A DNA stretch of 64,000 nucleotides from Ceratodon purpureus (taxonomy: Eukaryota > Streptophyta > Bryopsida > Pseudoditrichales > Ditrichaceae), in NCBI GenBank assembly GCA_014871385.1, contig CM026427.1, forward strand, positions 14,640,930 through 14,704,929, written 5' to 3'. The notes under the pieces are model-generated. The model had not been told where the DNA came from, did not search any database, and saw only the letters and a program-made list of their open reading frames with translations. The position numbers and the translations under genes were made by a program. Shown here piece by piece: positions 1 through 9,293 of the stretch (its first letter is position 1; every line of letters begins with the position of its first letter).

Positions 1-80
1 CTCAGTCGCATCTAAAGATTGGTGCCTTACAGTCAGTTATTGGACCTTCAGCTATCTGACCTAACCTCCAATGTTTGCAG

Positions 81-1532
81 AATCACAGTGAAGAGGAGCT
101 CGCAGAGATGCCATCCTGCAACCTTGCTGAATCAATCCACAACCGGTGGAAGCAGCAGTCCGGAGATCGTGGCAGTGACTTGTATGTCGCAGCTGTGGAC
201 GACTTTGTAAGGGCCTTCATGCAATGCGTTGCCTACTTCCAGTTTTTGAAGGGGGAGCGTCCTGGGAAAGGTCCGTCAAAAGAGGAGCTCAAGCTCCGAC
301 GTGCACAGAGATCTGCAGCAAGGACAGGAAACCCGAAAGTCCTTCACGAAGCGATTATGAACATGCCGGGAGCAAACGAATGGTGCACCCGGGACACGCA
401 TCTTGAAGGGGAGGAGGTCTGTGTCTCTCTGAAACGCAAACCTGATGTTGCCTTCGGAGATGAACGAGAGTCTCATAGGCCAGACAAGATCAGCGTGTCC
501 AGACCTCGTGTCCAGACTAGAGCTGCACGCCGGGAAAGCGACTATGCTCCGACGGTGGTAATAGCAGACTCTCCTACAAGCAGCGAAGAGGACCAAGACG
601 ACCTTCAACCTGACCCTTCCCCACCTCCAGTCGGCTACCATCACGTCACTTCAGTTGAAGAAACCGCCTGCAACCCTTCCGAGTGGCACATTGCACGACT
701 TCCTAAGACATCCGCCAAGGCCTGCTTCGCCCAACATGCCGTGACAATGAAGAAATGCGTGGCTCGGATCGTGCAGCACGGGAAGAGCACTCCGGCGCCG
801 ACATACACTGGCCCCATGAAGAACTACAAGAAAGACAGAATAGAGACTCATCAGTTCTTTTTCTGCAATGACGACATTGACAGGTGCGTCAAGGGTAGCA
901 AACGGAAGTGGGTCCTATCGGTGCCAAAGGTACCTGAGGTGTGGCCTGTGAAGCTTGGGACAAAGTTGACGAAGAAAGAGATCCTCTCTCTAGAGAATGC
1001 TGGCTTTAGACTCCCGCAACAGAAGGAGATGTCACCAAGAAGACTCTTTCAAGACCAGGCAGCGGCAGTAGACTTCTCGGCCTACCCTACGCCGGCATAC
1101 CCGGACGAGTTCCCTACCCGGCGATCAGGAAAGCTCATCCGACGGAACAAGAAGGCCCCGTCGACCAAGCATAGCAATAATTGTGCCTCTGCCTTATCGT
1201 TGCACGCGAAGGTTAGCAAGTTGTGCATGCTGCCTGCCCCAGCCCTGGGATGCATCGTCACATTGGACTCTGGGAAGCTTCCAAAGGTACAGCAATATTA
1301 CTTGACCATATCGCAGTACCCTGCGTGCACTTGCCCGAATTTCAAGGAGATGGCAGTTACGGCACTTGGGAAGCGAGGTCAATGGGCTAATTGTAAGCAT
1401 CTGTATTACCTGTTCACTGTAGTTTGCGGTCTTGAATCAGAGTCGGATACATTCATCCATGCAGCTAGTTTTAGCTTCAACGAAGTGAAGCGAGCCCTAC
1501 AGAGCGGCCTTCTGAAATACTTGGAGACCTAG
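81..1532 (+). CDS. 3'-terminal exon of a SWIM zinc-finger protein, probably transposase-derived
   Basis: The reading frame is open from a splice-acceptor-like TTTGCAG (74-80) to the TAG at 1530-1532. An in-frame stop lies just upstream at 57-59, so this is read as the last exon (483 codons) of a gene that begins outside the window. Near its C-terminus it has a SWIM-type zinc site: Cys416-x-Cys418, then Cys438-x-His440 (exon numbering). SWIM domains bind DNA or protein and are typical of MULE and FAR1-like transposases. The start of the exon (NLAESIHNRW, then a hydrophobic helix around VDDFVRAF) resembles the segment after the catalytic core of MULE-type transposases. The middle is basic, Ser/Pro-rich and probably disordered. 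No catalytic core is visible here, so a domesticated or truncated transposase is an inference. The SWIM call is firm; the family is moderately supported. Confidence 0.65.
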   Translation, partial: NHSEEELAEMPSCNLAESIHNRWKQQSGDRGSDLYVAAVDDFVRAFMQCVAYFQFLKGERPGKGPSKEELKLRRAQRSAARTGNPKVLHEAIMNMPGANEWCTRDTHLEGEEVCVSLKRKPDVAFGDERESHRPDKISVSRPRVQTRAARRESDYAPTVVIADSPTSSEEDQDDLQPDPSPPPVGYHHVTSVEETACNPSEWHIARLPKTSAKACFAQHAVTMKKCVARIVQHGKSTPAPTYTGPMKNYKKDRIETHQFFFCNDDIDRCVKGSKRKWVLSVPKVPEVWPVKLGTKLTKKEILSLENAGFRLPQQKEMSPRRLFQDQAAAVDFSAYPTPAYPDEFPTRRSGKLIRRNKKAPSTKHSNNCASALSLHAKVSKLCMLPAPALGCIVTLDSGKLPKVQQYYLTISQYPACTCPNFKEMAVTALGKRGQWANCKHLYYLFTVVCGLESESDTFIHAASFSFNEVKRALQSGLLKYLET

Positions 1533-2244
1533 TGTTATGTGAGTTGGTGTTTGCACATGTGTAGCCTGTATTTATTTTAATTGTGAAGTAGTGAGACTAA
1601 AAGGGCCACTACCAAAAATTTGCAGTAGCACTGGATTCCATTTTGTCAAATTCGTGTAAGTCCCGCTCTGAATATACACAAACTCTGTAAAGAACTATTT
1701 ACCACTAAGCAATGTAAGGAATTATGTAATTCCCAATGAGGCTATGATTAGAACGTTTAGAATGGAGTCACGTAAGTGTGCTCGGACCCAAACCAACATT
1801 TTTCAGGATTTAGGGAGGGGCCACATAAGTGTGTTCGGGACCGAGCAAACGTTTTCCAGGGTTTAGGAGGGAGTCACGAAAGTGTGCTCGGGACCGAACA
1901 AACCTTTTGCAGTGTTTATGAGAGAGTCACGTAAGCGTTTGGGCATTCCCAATCCCTTTTCAGACTCCTAGAACGCAGAGGACTCTGTTCCAAAGGGTGG
2001 TATACGAGTGGCCCACCTTTGTCAGAATTTAATGAATAAGGTGAAAGCTTCAGACCGTATTAACCCCACCACTACATTTATGCATGACCATTGAGACTGT
2101 ACACCGTTTTGAATTCAAGGTCCTGTACAATAATTTATATCCTCCTCAGAACTGCTCTTTCTGTCCTTGATTGTTGTACGTGCGTATGTGTGTATGTTAT
2201 GTTCCATATCTATGTTCCAGTCACTTCTCAGATGCACACTGTAG
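1533..2244. other. Convergent intergenic region
   Basis: This stretch lies between the 3' ends of the SWIM exon (+) and the SPH gene (-). Apart from the 53-bp tandem repeat listed separately I see no coding potential or RNA gene. It should hold both polyadenylation regions. Confidence 0.6.
1765..1945. repeat. 53-bp tandem repeat, about 3.4 copies
   Basis: Successive units begin at 1765, 1818, 1871 and 1924, exactly 53 bp apart, each with a version of GAGTCACGTAAGTGTGCTCG followed by a GGGA-rich and then a TTT-rich half. Copies are roughly 80% alike by eye. No ORF is preserved through the units. Confidence 0.85.
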
Positions 2245-3309
2245 TCATAATTCGTTGTGTTCTAGTTTTTGTCGCTTGCTTGGATTTTCATCGTCCACAT
2301 CGGCTGTTGAGTGACGGTCCTCGACATCCACTACTGCCTGACGACGTCGAATCCAATCAAATTGTTTTACCCACTTAGGGCCGTTCTGCTGACAGGTTCT
2401 GGTATCCAGGAAAATACCACTGTCATTTGCTTTCCAAGCGCAATCAATACACAACATGGGCTGATCGAGGTCATCAGGTGGTATCCATAGAAACACGTCA
2501 TTGCGGGATTGCCTTGTTGCTATTAGAATGAAGTTGCATATCCATTTTGTAATAAAATGTGGATGTGTAGCTCGTCTTAAGATAACTCTTGTGGTACGTT
2601 CATTCTCAGATTCTCTCTGGAGACGGGATGGCAGTGTTCTAACTGTCGTAGCACCATTTACTGGCCCGTAAACCAGCATCAATTCGTGGTCGAGGTCATT
2701 AAGTATTGAAACAAAGTAGTTGCCAAGTCTATCAATCAATTCCCAAGTGTATGGATTTCTCTCAAACTGGCCCTTCTTCACAAAGTGCTTACAACCTCGA
2801 GGAGGACTGAATTGAGAGACGTATACTCCGTCGGCCTGAATTCTCCAACGACATTGAGGTTCCTCAGAATGCGGCCATTCATCACAGATTGGACAATCAT
2901 CGTCCGAGTATCCTGCCAACTTGTTCCGCTTGCTCAGCACTTTTGGATTTTCATAAACGCAGACAGGCTCAAGAATAAAAGATTCCACGCAATTCCAACT
3001 CCTGGTTTCGTACGTAAATCTGTAGAACAGATTGTTTCTAAACATTTCCAAATTCATACGTTGTTGAAGCGGAGAACCAAGAAGAGTTACCGAATTCGGA
3101 CTAAGATTTTTAGAGAAACTGTATGTCATTCTCACTAGTCCATTGGCGGCTTTCTTTTCGGCACAATTCACTATAAGTGGATGAGGAGATGCGTTTTGAA
3201 TCTGAAGGGGACTATGTGTATCTGGTCGCCAAGCATGTAGGCAATGAAAATCTAAGAACAGTAAAAAAATCAGAGCACGAAGTTGATTCTTAGAGACCTG
3301 GTTTTGCAT
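2245..3309 (-). CDS. Secreted-type protein with two tandem S1/SPH (self-incompatibility-like) domains
   Basis: This is a single-exon ORF of 354 residues with an ATG start at 3307-3309 and a TGA stop at 2245-2247. Residues 10-27 form a hydrophobic signal-like segment. Residues ~36-170 look like a plant self-incompatibility S1/SPH domain: an N-x-L/P strand start, a Phe-rich middle, a Cys-x2-Cys pair at 139/142, then CRWRIQADGVYV at 153-164. Residues ~197-322 repeat the pattern: ILNDLDHELML, then TKWICNF, then CIDCAWKANDSGIFL at 287-301. SPH proteins are usually single-domain, secreted, about 110-150 residues long, and act as cell-cell signals. The acidic tail contains a nuclear-signal-like PSKRQKLE at 343-350, which is odd for a secreted protein. 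The family call rests on spacing and Cys/Trp/Gly landmarks, not on a search. It could instead be an unrelated beta-sandwich protein. Confidence 0.55.
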   Translation of the reverse strand: MQNQVSKNQLRALIFLLFLDFHCLHAWRPDTHSPLQIQNASPHPLIVNCAEKKAANGLVRMTYSFSKNLSPNSVTLLGSPLQQRMNLEMFRNNLFYRFTYETRSWNCVESFILEPVCVYENPKVLSKRNKLAGYSDDDCPICDEWPHSEEPQCRWRIQADGVYVSQFSPPRGCKHFVKKGQFERNPYTWELIDRLGNYFVSILNDLDHELMLVYGPVNGATTVRTLPSRLQRESENERTTRVILRRATHPHFITKWICNFILIATRQSRNDVFLWIPPDDLDQPMLCIDCAWKANDSGIFLDTRTCQQNGPKWVKQFDWIRRRQAVVDVEDRHSTADVDDENPSKRQKLEHNEL

Positions 3310-4423
3310 ATTTACGAATGGCCGAGAACTATCACCATGTGCAAGAATGTTATTTTTTGATTCTGCCTGGAATTTGTAATTGAGGAATTACTGGAAGACA
3401 AATATTGTGTTCAAAAAGGATCACGATGTATTCAAGTGAAATTGAAGCAGTCATTCACACGGTTGAGTCTAAGCAAGAACTGATCAATAAATGAAGTTCG
3501 ATGTTTTGAATCGTCAAAGGCATTTGAGGAGGTGACCGGTTGAAAGGTTCTTGACATACGAAAGGTCACTTTAGCATGTTTAGAAAGACATAAATTCCCA
3601 ACTGTCATAAAAGAGTGATAGATTTTGTACTTCGGACCACTGTTTGCAAAATAGCACCAACCGAACTGTTCTTATGACAGCATTCCACGGATGTTGGCCT
3701 GTACTGTCCACTGATCCTAACACCAAGATTTCCACGGTCATAGATCTACGTCCTTCAGTCATTTCACTGAAATTGTCCACGGCCATAGGTCACATTCCGA
3801 ACTATATTTAGAATTTTCAAAAAGCAAAACAATGTTACTCCATAAAATACCGTAATGTTACCGCTCTAATTCACATTTTCATCAAAATTTCTGCAAAGTT
3901 ACCGCTCTCCGCTCTCCGCTCACCGCTCACCGCTCGCACTATAGCGTCGTCCGACTAGGGACTGCGCTTAGCTCTGGGAATTGCTTTCATTCTCGTGTCT
4001 TGTACGTATTATATTTCTCAGCGTAATATAGCAGTGCGCCCTTGAGACATTTCCTGTGGCTTCTCTACGTGAGAGCACTCATTCGCTTCCCCTGCTTGAG
4101 CGGGCGTAATCAATCGGGCGTAATCGATCCGCTGCCCTTGTTGTAGCAAAGTGTGAAATATCATAATCAGCGTCCGTGTCTGCCGATGAAAGAGCATTTT
4201 CTCTGGTGAAGCAGTCGGGTTGCAGCTTAGAATTCCGTTAACGACGGAGGCGTCTTGCTGCTGAGGCTTTTCCAAACTCATCGGCAACTCAACCATTTGG
4301 GCGTGGAAGTTCTGATAATTGCGCTGACGAACTGTGGTCACTGTGCAGATTTTGGAAGTTGCGGAGGTTGAGGAGGGAGCTTCTATCCACGCCGGGGCAT
4401 TAGTAATCCAGACGAAACCCACC
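3310..4423. other. Intergenic region upstream of the ParB-like gene
   Basis: The region holds two imperfect copies of CCACGGYCATAGRTC (3732 and 3777), the left 7-bp minisatellite, and a 14-bp direct tandem (CGGGCGTAATCAAT and CGGGCGTAATCGAT, 4101-4128) about 300 bp before the start codon. The tandem could be a regulatory site; that is inference. A minus-strand ORF at 4018-4431 shows no recognisable features and is not called. Confidence 0.5.
3902..3936 (+). repeat. Left 7-bp minisatellite (CCGCTCW)5
   Basis: Five head-to-tail heptamers: CCGCTCT twice, CCGCTCA twice, CCGCTCG once, followed by CACTATAGCG. The same heptamer array, also five units, occurs at 10121-10155 on the far side of the two-gene block, again followed by an ATAGC-containing stretch. 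Confidence 0.85.
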
Positions 4424-5946
4424 ATGAGCAAATCACCGCATAGGGCCGCCGGGGTCCATTCTCATGATAGACGGTCGAGCGAGGTAAGAGGAGGACGATC
4501 TCTCGCCTCAGGCGCTGCTTCTTCATGCTTCTTTCACTCTACTACATTCCTGAGCACTAAGATTGGTATGTTTTATTGCAGATGACGTATGTACCGGACA
4601 AGGCATGGGCCGGCGACCAACAAGGGGAAGGATATTCATCGGTAATGATACATTTCCCACCTGGGCACTTTGAATTAAACATGCTGCAATGGATCTTACG
4701 TGAGTTTGAGTGTATGTATAAAATGTTGTTTATACATTGACAGGGCCATGGATGATGTTGCAACTTGCTGGCCACCAGGTTAATTGCGATGTGGAGATGC
4801 TGAATTTTGAGGCACTAGAAACCGGCCCAGATAAGTTGATTACTGGTCGTCTAAAACATGACGAAGCGCTGGCGGTAATGGAAGAGACTCTGAGGAATAA
4901 TGTTAGAGGTAATAGCCATGTTGCTCTCATGCAGGCAATGGATACGCTAGGGCTAGAGTTTGATGTCCCTTTGTGTCGAATGATACCAATGACAGACGTA
5001 AGGTTGCCCATGAAAACCGACATTCAGAAACTGAAAGCAGAGTTTTCAAGAGGATATCAGCGGGCGTCCGCATGTTTTTACCTTGCAGTGAAGAGGTTTT
5101 CTATGAAGGAGGCATTCGTAACGCAGGTTGATGGGGAAAATTGGTCTCCTTTATGGCAAAAGGAAGATCGAGAATTTGAGGAACAATTGAAGAATGATCC
5201 TCGTCTGGGAAAGTTCTTTGATCGTTTCTTTTATGTATGGGATGGTAACCATGGGCATATTGCTTGGATGGATATGATAAATGCGCTTCACAGTACGGAC
5301 GCATCGTTCCATGTGCCTGGCCGATCGGTGGTTCTTAATGTCACTCCAGAGAATTGCAACATGCTTCTACATGCCATGACCGATTGGAACAAGTGAGTGT
5401 ATTATATTTTGTGCTCAAGATCAGTTTACTTCACAGCCTCGTTGTCTCAAAATTTGTGCAGAACATTAGTTTGACAAAACGCTCTATTGAATTTCAGGAT
5501 AAACCAGGTTGATCATGTTGCTCAACACTGGACACATGAGGTGAAGCGAGTCCAGCAACTTGGGTTGCTGGACTTTGATCAACTCAAAGGTCTTGTCAAT
5601 GAAGATGATCTTCAAGCTAGCATAGCTGAGCATGCCAGATTAAAGACCAAGAAGTGGTACCACCTCACTGTTCCAGCGTTCATCAATTTTCTATATGAGG
5701 TAAGACTTCTAACCTCATTAGCACCATACCAAAGTCATCAAACATCTTTCCACGAGACTAAATCTGTGTTATCCGTTTTTGAAGCGTGAGATCTCAGCTG
5801 CCCAAGAAGAGGCAATTAGGTGGTACAGAGACAGTCTGATAACTGGTACGGACAATGACAAGATGGGGAGTGCGGATGAGCTTGCGGCAATCGTATTGAA
5901 GGCTGTTGAGAAAAAGAAGACCCAACTTGATTCCCAGCTCGTTTGA
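4424..5946 (+). CDS. ParB/sulfiredoxin-like domain protein, five exons, 396 aa
   Basis: Exons by eye: 4424-4483, 4582-4699, 4744-5392, 5498-5699, 5785-5946. They sum to 1191 nt with no frame break, and every intron except the last has a good GTRAGT-type donor and YAG acceptor. The ATG at 4424 sits in a favourable context (CCCACCATGA). Residues ~140-156 (IPMTDVRLPMKTDIQKLK) match the first strand and helix of ParB-type folds. Residues ~222-234 (FYVWDGNHGHIAW) match the GxxRxxA box, but the usual Arg is Gly. In bacteria such domains bind CTP or cut DNA, and in phages they often travel with DNA methylases. Here the next gene downstream is methyltransferase-like, which supports the call. The linker between the two motifs is unusually long (~70 residues). 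The C-terminus is a charged helix. No search was possible; a different fold is conceivable. Confidence 0.55.
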
Positions 5947-6664
5947 TCTTTGGCAATTGCAAACCGAGCAAACGGATCGGGATTTCTGAAAGAGGTACGA
6001 AGCTCACATATTCATGGTTTTATTGTGCACTGCCTCAACTCCCGGAGGTTGCCTCGGATCCGAGGAGGGGACCAGGGGCCTTTTTCTTTGATGCAGTTTG
6101 TATGCTTTGGGCACTGGAACCGGCTAGCCGCATTGCTGCAGTGGCTGCGGCCTCCATGATGCCACTGCCTTTGGTTGCGAGCTAAGGGGCCTTGAGAGAT
6201 TTTTTTGTGCACTGCCTCCCCTCCCGGAGGTGGCCTCGGATCCGAGGAGGGGTCGGGGGGCCTTTTTCTCTGATGCAGTTTGTTTGCTTTGGGCACTGGA
6301 ACCGGCCAGCTGCATTGCTGCAATGGTTGCGGCCTCCATGATGCTGCTGCCCTTGGGTGCGAGCTGAGGGGCCTTCAGAGATTTTTTTGTGCAGTGCCTC
6401 CCCTCCCGGAGGTTGCCTTGGATCCGAGGAGGGGTCGGGGGGCCTTTTTATTTTATGCAATTTCTATGCTTTGGGCACTAGGTGGGTCGGGGTGCTTTTA
6501 TTTTGTTGCAAATTGTGGCTCCACGGCCCTACTTTGCTTATGTGCTTTGTTCCACGCTGCACCATATTTCCTTATTATTTCTTCTAATCCATGTAGAGTG
6601 CTTATTTAACTCACTGTTTATTTGATGGTTTTGGCACGTTATTCGGCATTTTGATGTATATCAA
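5947..6664. other. Spacer between the ParB-like and methyltransferase-like genes
   Basis: Almost all of it is the 182-bp tandem repeat (listed separately). The remaining AT-rich 140 bp before the ATG at 6665 probably carries the promoter or leader of the second gene. Confidence 0.6.
6015..6520. repeat. 182-bp GC-rich tandem repeat with a palindromic core, about 2.7 copies
   Basis: The anchor TTGTGCASTGCCTC recurs at exact 182-bp spacing (about 6023, 6205 and 6387). Each unit holds the 14-bp palindrome CCTCGGATCCGAGG (6052-6065, 6234-6247; one mismatch at 6416-6429) inside a larger stem of CTCC and GGAG runs. The third unit decays after about 100 bp. The units are GC-rich in contrast to their surroundings. 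Confidence 0.9.
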
Positions 6665-9293
6665 ATGAAATCGGAAATGACACCTGAGAAGGTTCACTTA
6701 ATTGCAACTGCTAAAGTATCTTCTAAGCATAAAGAAAGATGGTGGAATATGAGTAAGGAGAGCCACCAGGAGTATAACTTCCCACCACAGCCTGCTTCGG
6801 TCTCTCATCTTCAAGTCTGGATAGATCAGGCTGCTTTTTGGGCTGGGGTAAGCTGCAATCTTCTTCCTATTTCTTGTGAAATGATCTACTTAATTTTTGA
6901 TGTGATGATTTACCTTTAATACTTGTAATTAACTATGTTCATATTGTTTCAGCTCGAGGAAGAGGCAACTCCTAGGTTCGAGCAGATTGTGGAGGAAGAT
7001 GGTATTATTCTTAATACCGAGGGCTTGTCAACTCCTATTGATGAGATAGGAGCTTGGATTGCTTCCAATGGCATAACTCTCTGGGGGAAGGCCTTCACAG
7101 AGTTCTTCCCCAAATTAGGCACCTTTACAAAGAAGATGCCATTTCTTTCTCAAGTTGGTGCAGAGAATGCCATGAAGAGAGTTATCCTCAGGTATTTCTG
7201 GAGAGAGTTAGTAGTGAAGGGAGCTCTGGATAGGAAGGATGTTCCCGTGCGTTTCAAGAAGTGGATTGATGTTTCTAGTTGTGACTATATCTTCACTGAG
7301 TATCAGAGGAAGCATTTTGGTACTCCCCATCTATTGCAGTGTCCATGGTATCTTGAAATGAAGGATTCTGACAAATGTCCGGGGGATGAGAGAAACTTGA
7401 GAGCAACTTGTAACAAGACAATGCAGCAAGAAGTTGAGACTATTGGGCAGTTTGAAGAGGAGGCATCTGAGGTTGGAGATAAGGACAATTTAAGTGACAA
7501 GCAGAGGAAGAGGTTGGCAGAGAAGAAAGCCAGGGTGGAGGCACGGTTGAAGGAGAAAGAAGAGAAGAAGAAGGGGAAAGAGGAGGAGATCAGGATGAAG
7601 AAGAAGGTTGCTGCAAAGAATAAGGAGTATGCTAAGTTGGTTAAGAAGGAGGGGCCAGAGAAGCTTTTATCTCATGTGGGCATTTCTCCATCTGGAAGTA
7701 GTATGCCCTCTTCTGGTACTCCTTCTAATTCCCAGGTGAATCTTTTTGCTCCCTCTCTGCCTTCCTAGACTGTGTACACAATCCCTTGCACTCAAGCGGA
7801 TGAGGCAGAGAGTGAAGTGGAAATTTATAATGATAGCCCTTCTGGTATTCTGGATTTGTTCAACTCTTGTGCTGAGGGGGACAAGCCAGATATTTGGCTC
7901 CGTATCAAGTCATGGATTAAGGATCATCAGGGTACGAAGACTAGATATTCTGGGGGTATTGAGGCTAATGATGTAGTAGACCTCATCATTTTTGATGTAC
8001 CTGAGGACTTACATTTGCCAGGTCTTAGTCTTTCTGGTGAAATTCCTAGCTGGAACCGACACCCTAAGGTAAAATCAGAGAGTGGGAGGATGGAGTCTGA
8101 GTGGATCAAACACCAATTTGAGTTTGCCATGGACTTTCTTCAAGATGATGGAGCTCTTATTGTCTTCTACCATGATTCCAAGTTCATATCCAATGAGCTT
8201 ATCTCTTGGGCAGAATGGGCCAATTTTCAAGAGGAAGCCAAGTGGTTTGCTATCAATTGCCTTCCTCTGACAGTACCTGATCATCCTTCTCTTAAGCGAT
8301 CTATGCATCCTCCCCGTCAACACAAGTGCTTATGGTGAAGTGCTTTGTTAGAATGGAGAATCCCACGGAGCAGGTACCAAGGTCAAAGTTTGTTTTCTAT
8401 GAGCGTCTTGAACTTGCTTCTCAGGGCATGAAGCTGTCTTCAGATGGACATATCAATAACAAGATTACAAGTGAGACTCTTACTGTCCAATTGGAGACTG
8501 GTGTGCCATTTCGTGGTGCAAGGGAGAAGACCACCAATCTTCTAATGACACTCATTGATCTTTGTACCGTCGAGGATGATATAGTGATGGACCTCACTAC
8601 ATCTACAGGTAATTTTTTCTCCCTTCACTATTTTATTTATTTATTAGTTCAATATTTCTTGTAATTCATTCTAAGTCACTATTGAATTTTAGGCGCTTCG
8701 ATTCAAGCTTCAAAGAATCTTCAACGTCATGTTGTTGCCTTTGAATATGACACCCTTTTGTACAAGGAGGTGCTAGTTCCTCTTATGCCACAATCTGAGG
8801 AAGTTCAGTCTGCCGAAGTTGTCGTTTCATTCCCAACAAAGAAGCGTCTCCTCGAGGATGCAGATGAGCTTGAGAAGAAGACTGCACCCAAGCGTTCTTG
8901 TAAGTAAGTCTACACTATCCCCCTTTTATGCTTCATCGATTTCCAATGTATTGTCATCACTAAACTCTAATCTATTTGTTTCTTTGTAGATGGCGGCAGG
9001 AAACGGTGAAGAAATCTAGAGACAAGAAGTATGAAAGCACAATCTCACACCATCTGAGTAAGATTAGAAGTCCTATTAGACCCCTTGCACTTCCTTACTA
9101 TGTTGAGAATGTTGCACATGCGATGGCAGAAGCTCCTTCCCCACCCCCGCACGCTCGCACTCGTAGTATTTGCAGAGATGCAGAGGTGTATTTGGATGTT
9201 TCGGCAGAAGTTGATGCCATGACCTTGGATAGTTCTAGTGATAGTGAGCAAGGGTGGATTGAAGTTTCTAGTGATGAGGAGATATTATTTTGA
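6665..9293 (+). CDS. Degenerate, circularly permuted N4/N6 amino-methyltransferase-like protein (~770 aa), possibly interrupted
   Basis: Proposed exons: 6665-6847, 6953-7735, 7769-8325, 8326-8608 (frame change), 8693-8903, 8990-9293. The N-terminal third is unrecognised; a Lys/Glu coiled coil follows (about 7490-7670). DLIIFDVPEDL at about 7980-8012 occupies the place of the DPPY motif IV and is followed by an FAMDFLQDDGALIVFY strand-helix. FRGAREKTTNLL (8507-8542) resembles motif X. VMDLTTSTG then GASIQASKNLQRHVVAFEYD, across the intron at 8608/8693, resembles motif I of PF01555-type methylases (usual pattern DxFxGxG, then R, then E). The order IV-X-I is the permuted class seen in beta-type enzymes. 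Catalytic residues are replaced (DVPE; TTSTG), so activity is doubtful. An in-frame TAG at 7766-7768 requires a 33-nt intron, and the frame shifts near 8326. The acidic tail contains WIEVSSDEE, a SUMO-interaction-like motif. Confidence 0.55.

Noticed and set aside
4018..4431. 137-codon minus-strand ORF upstream of the ParB-like gene
   Set aside because: It overlaps the probable promoter/leader of the plus-strand gene, has no domain or biased composition, and reads like chance coding in moderately GC-rich DNA.
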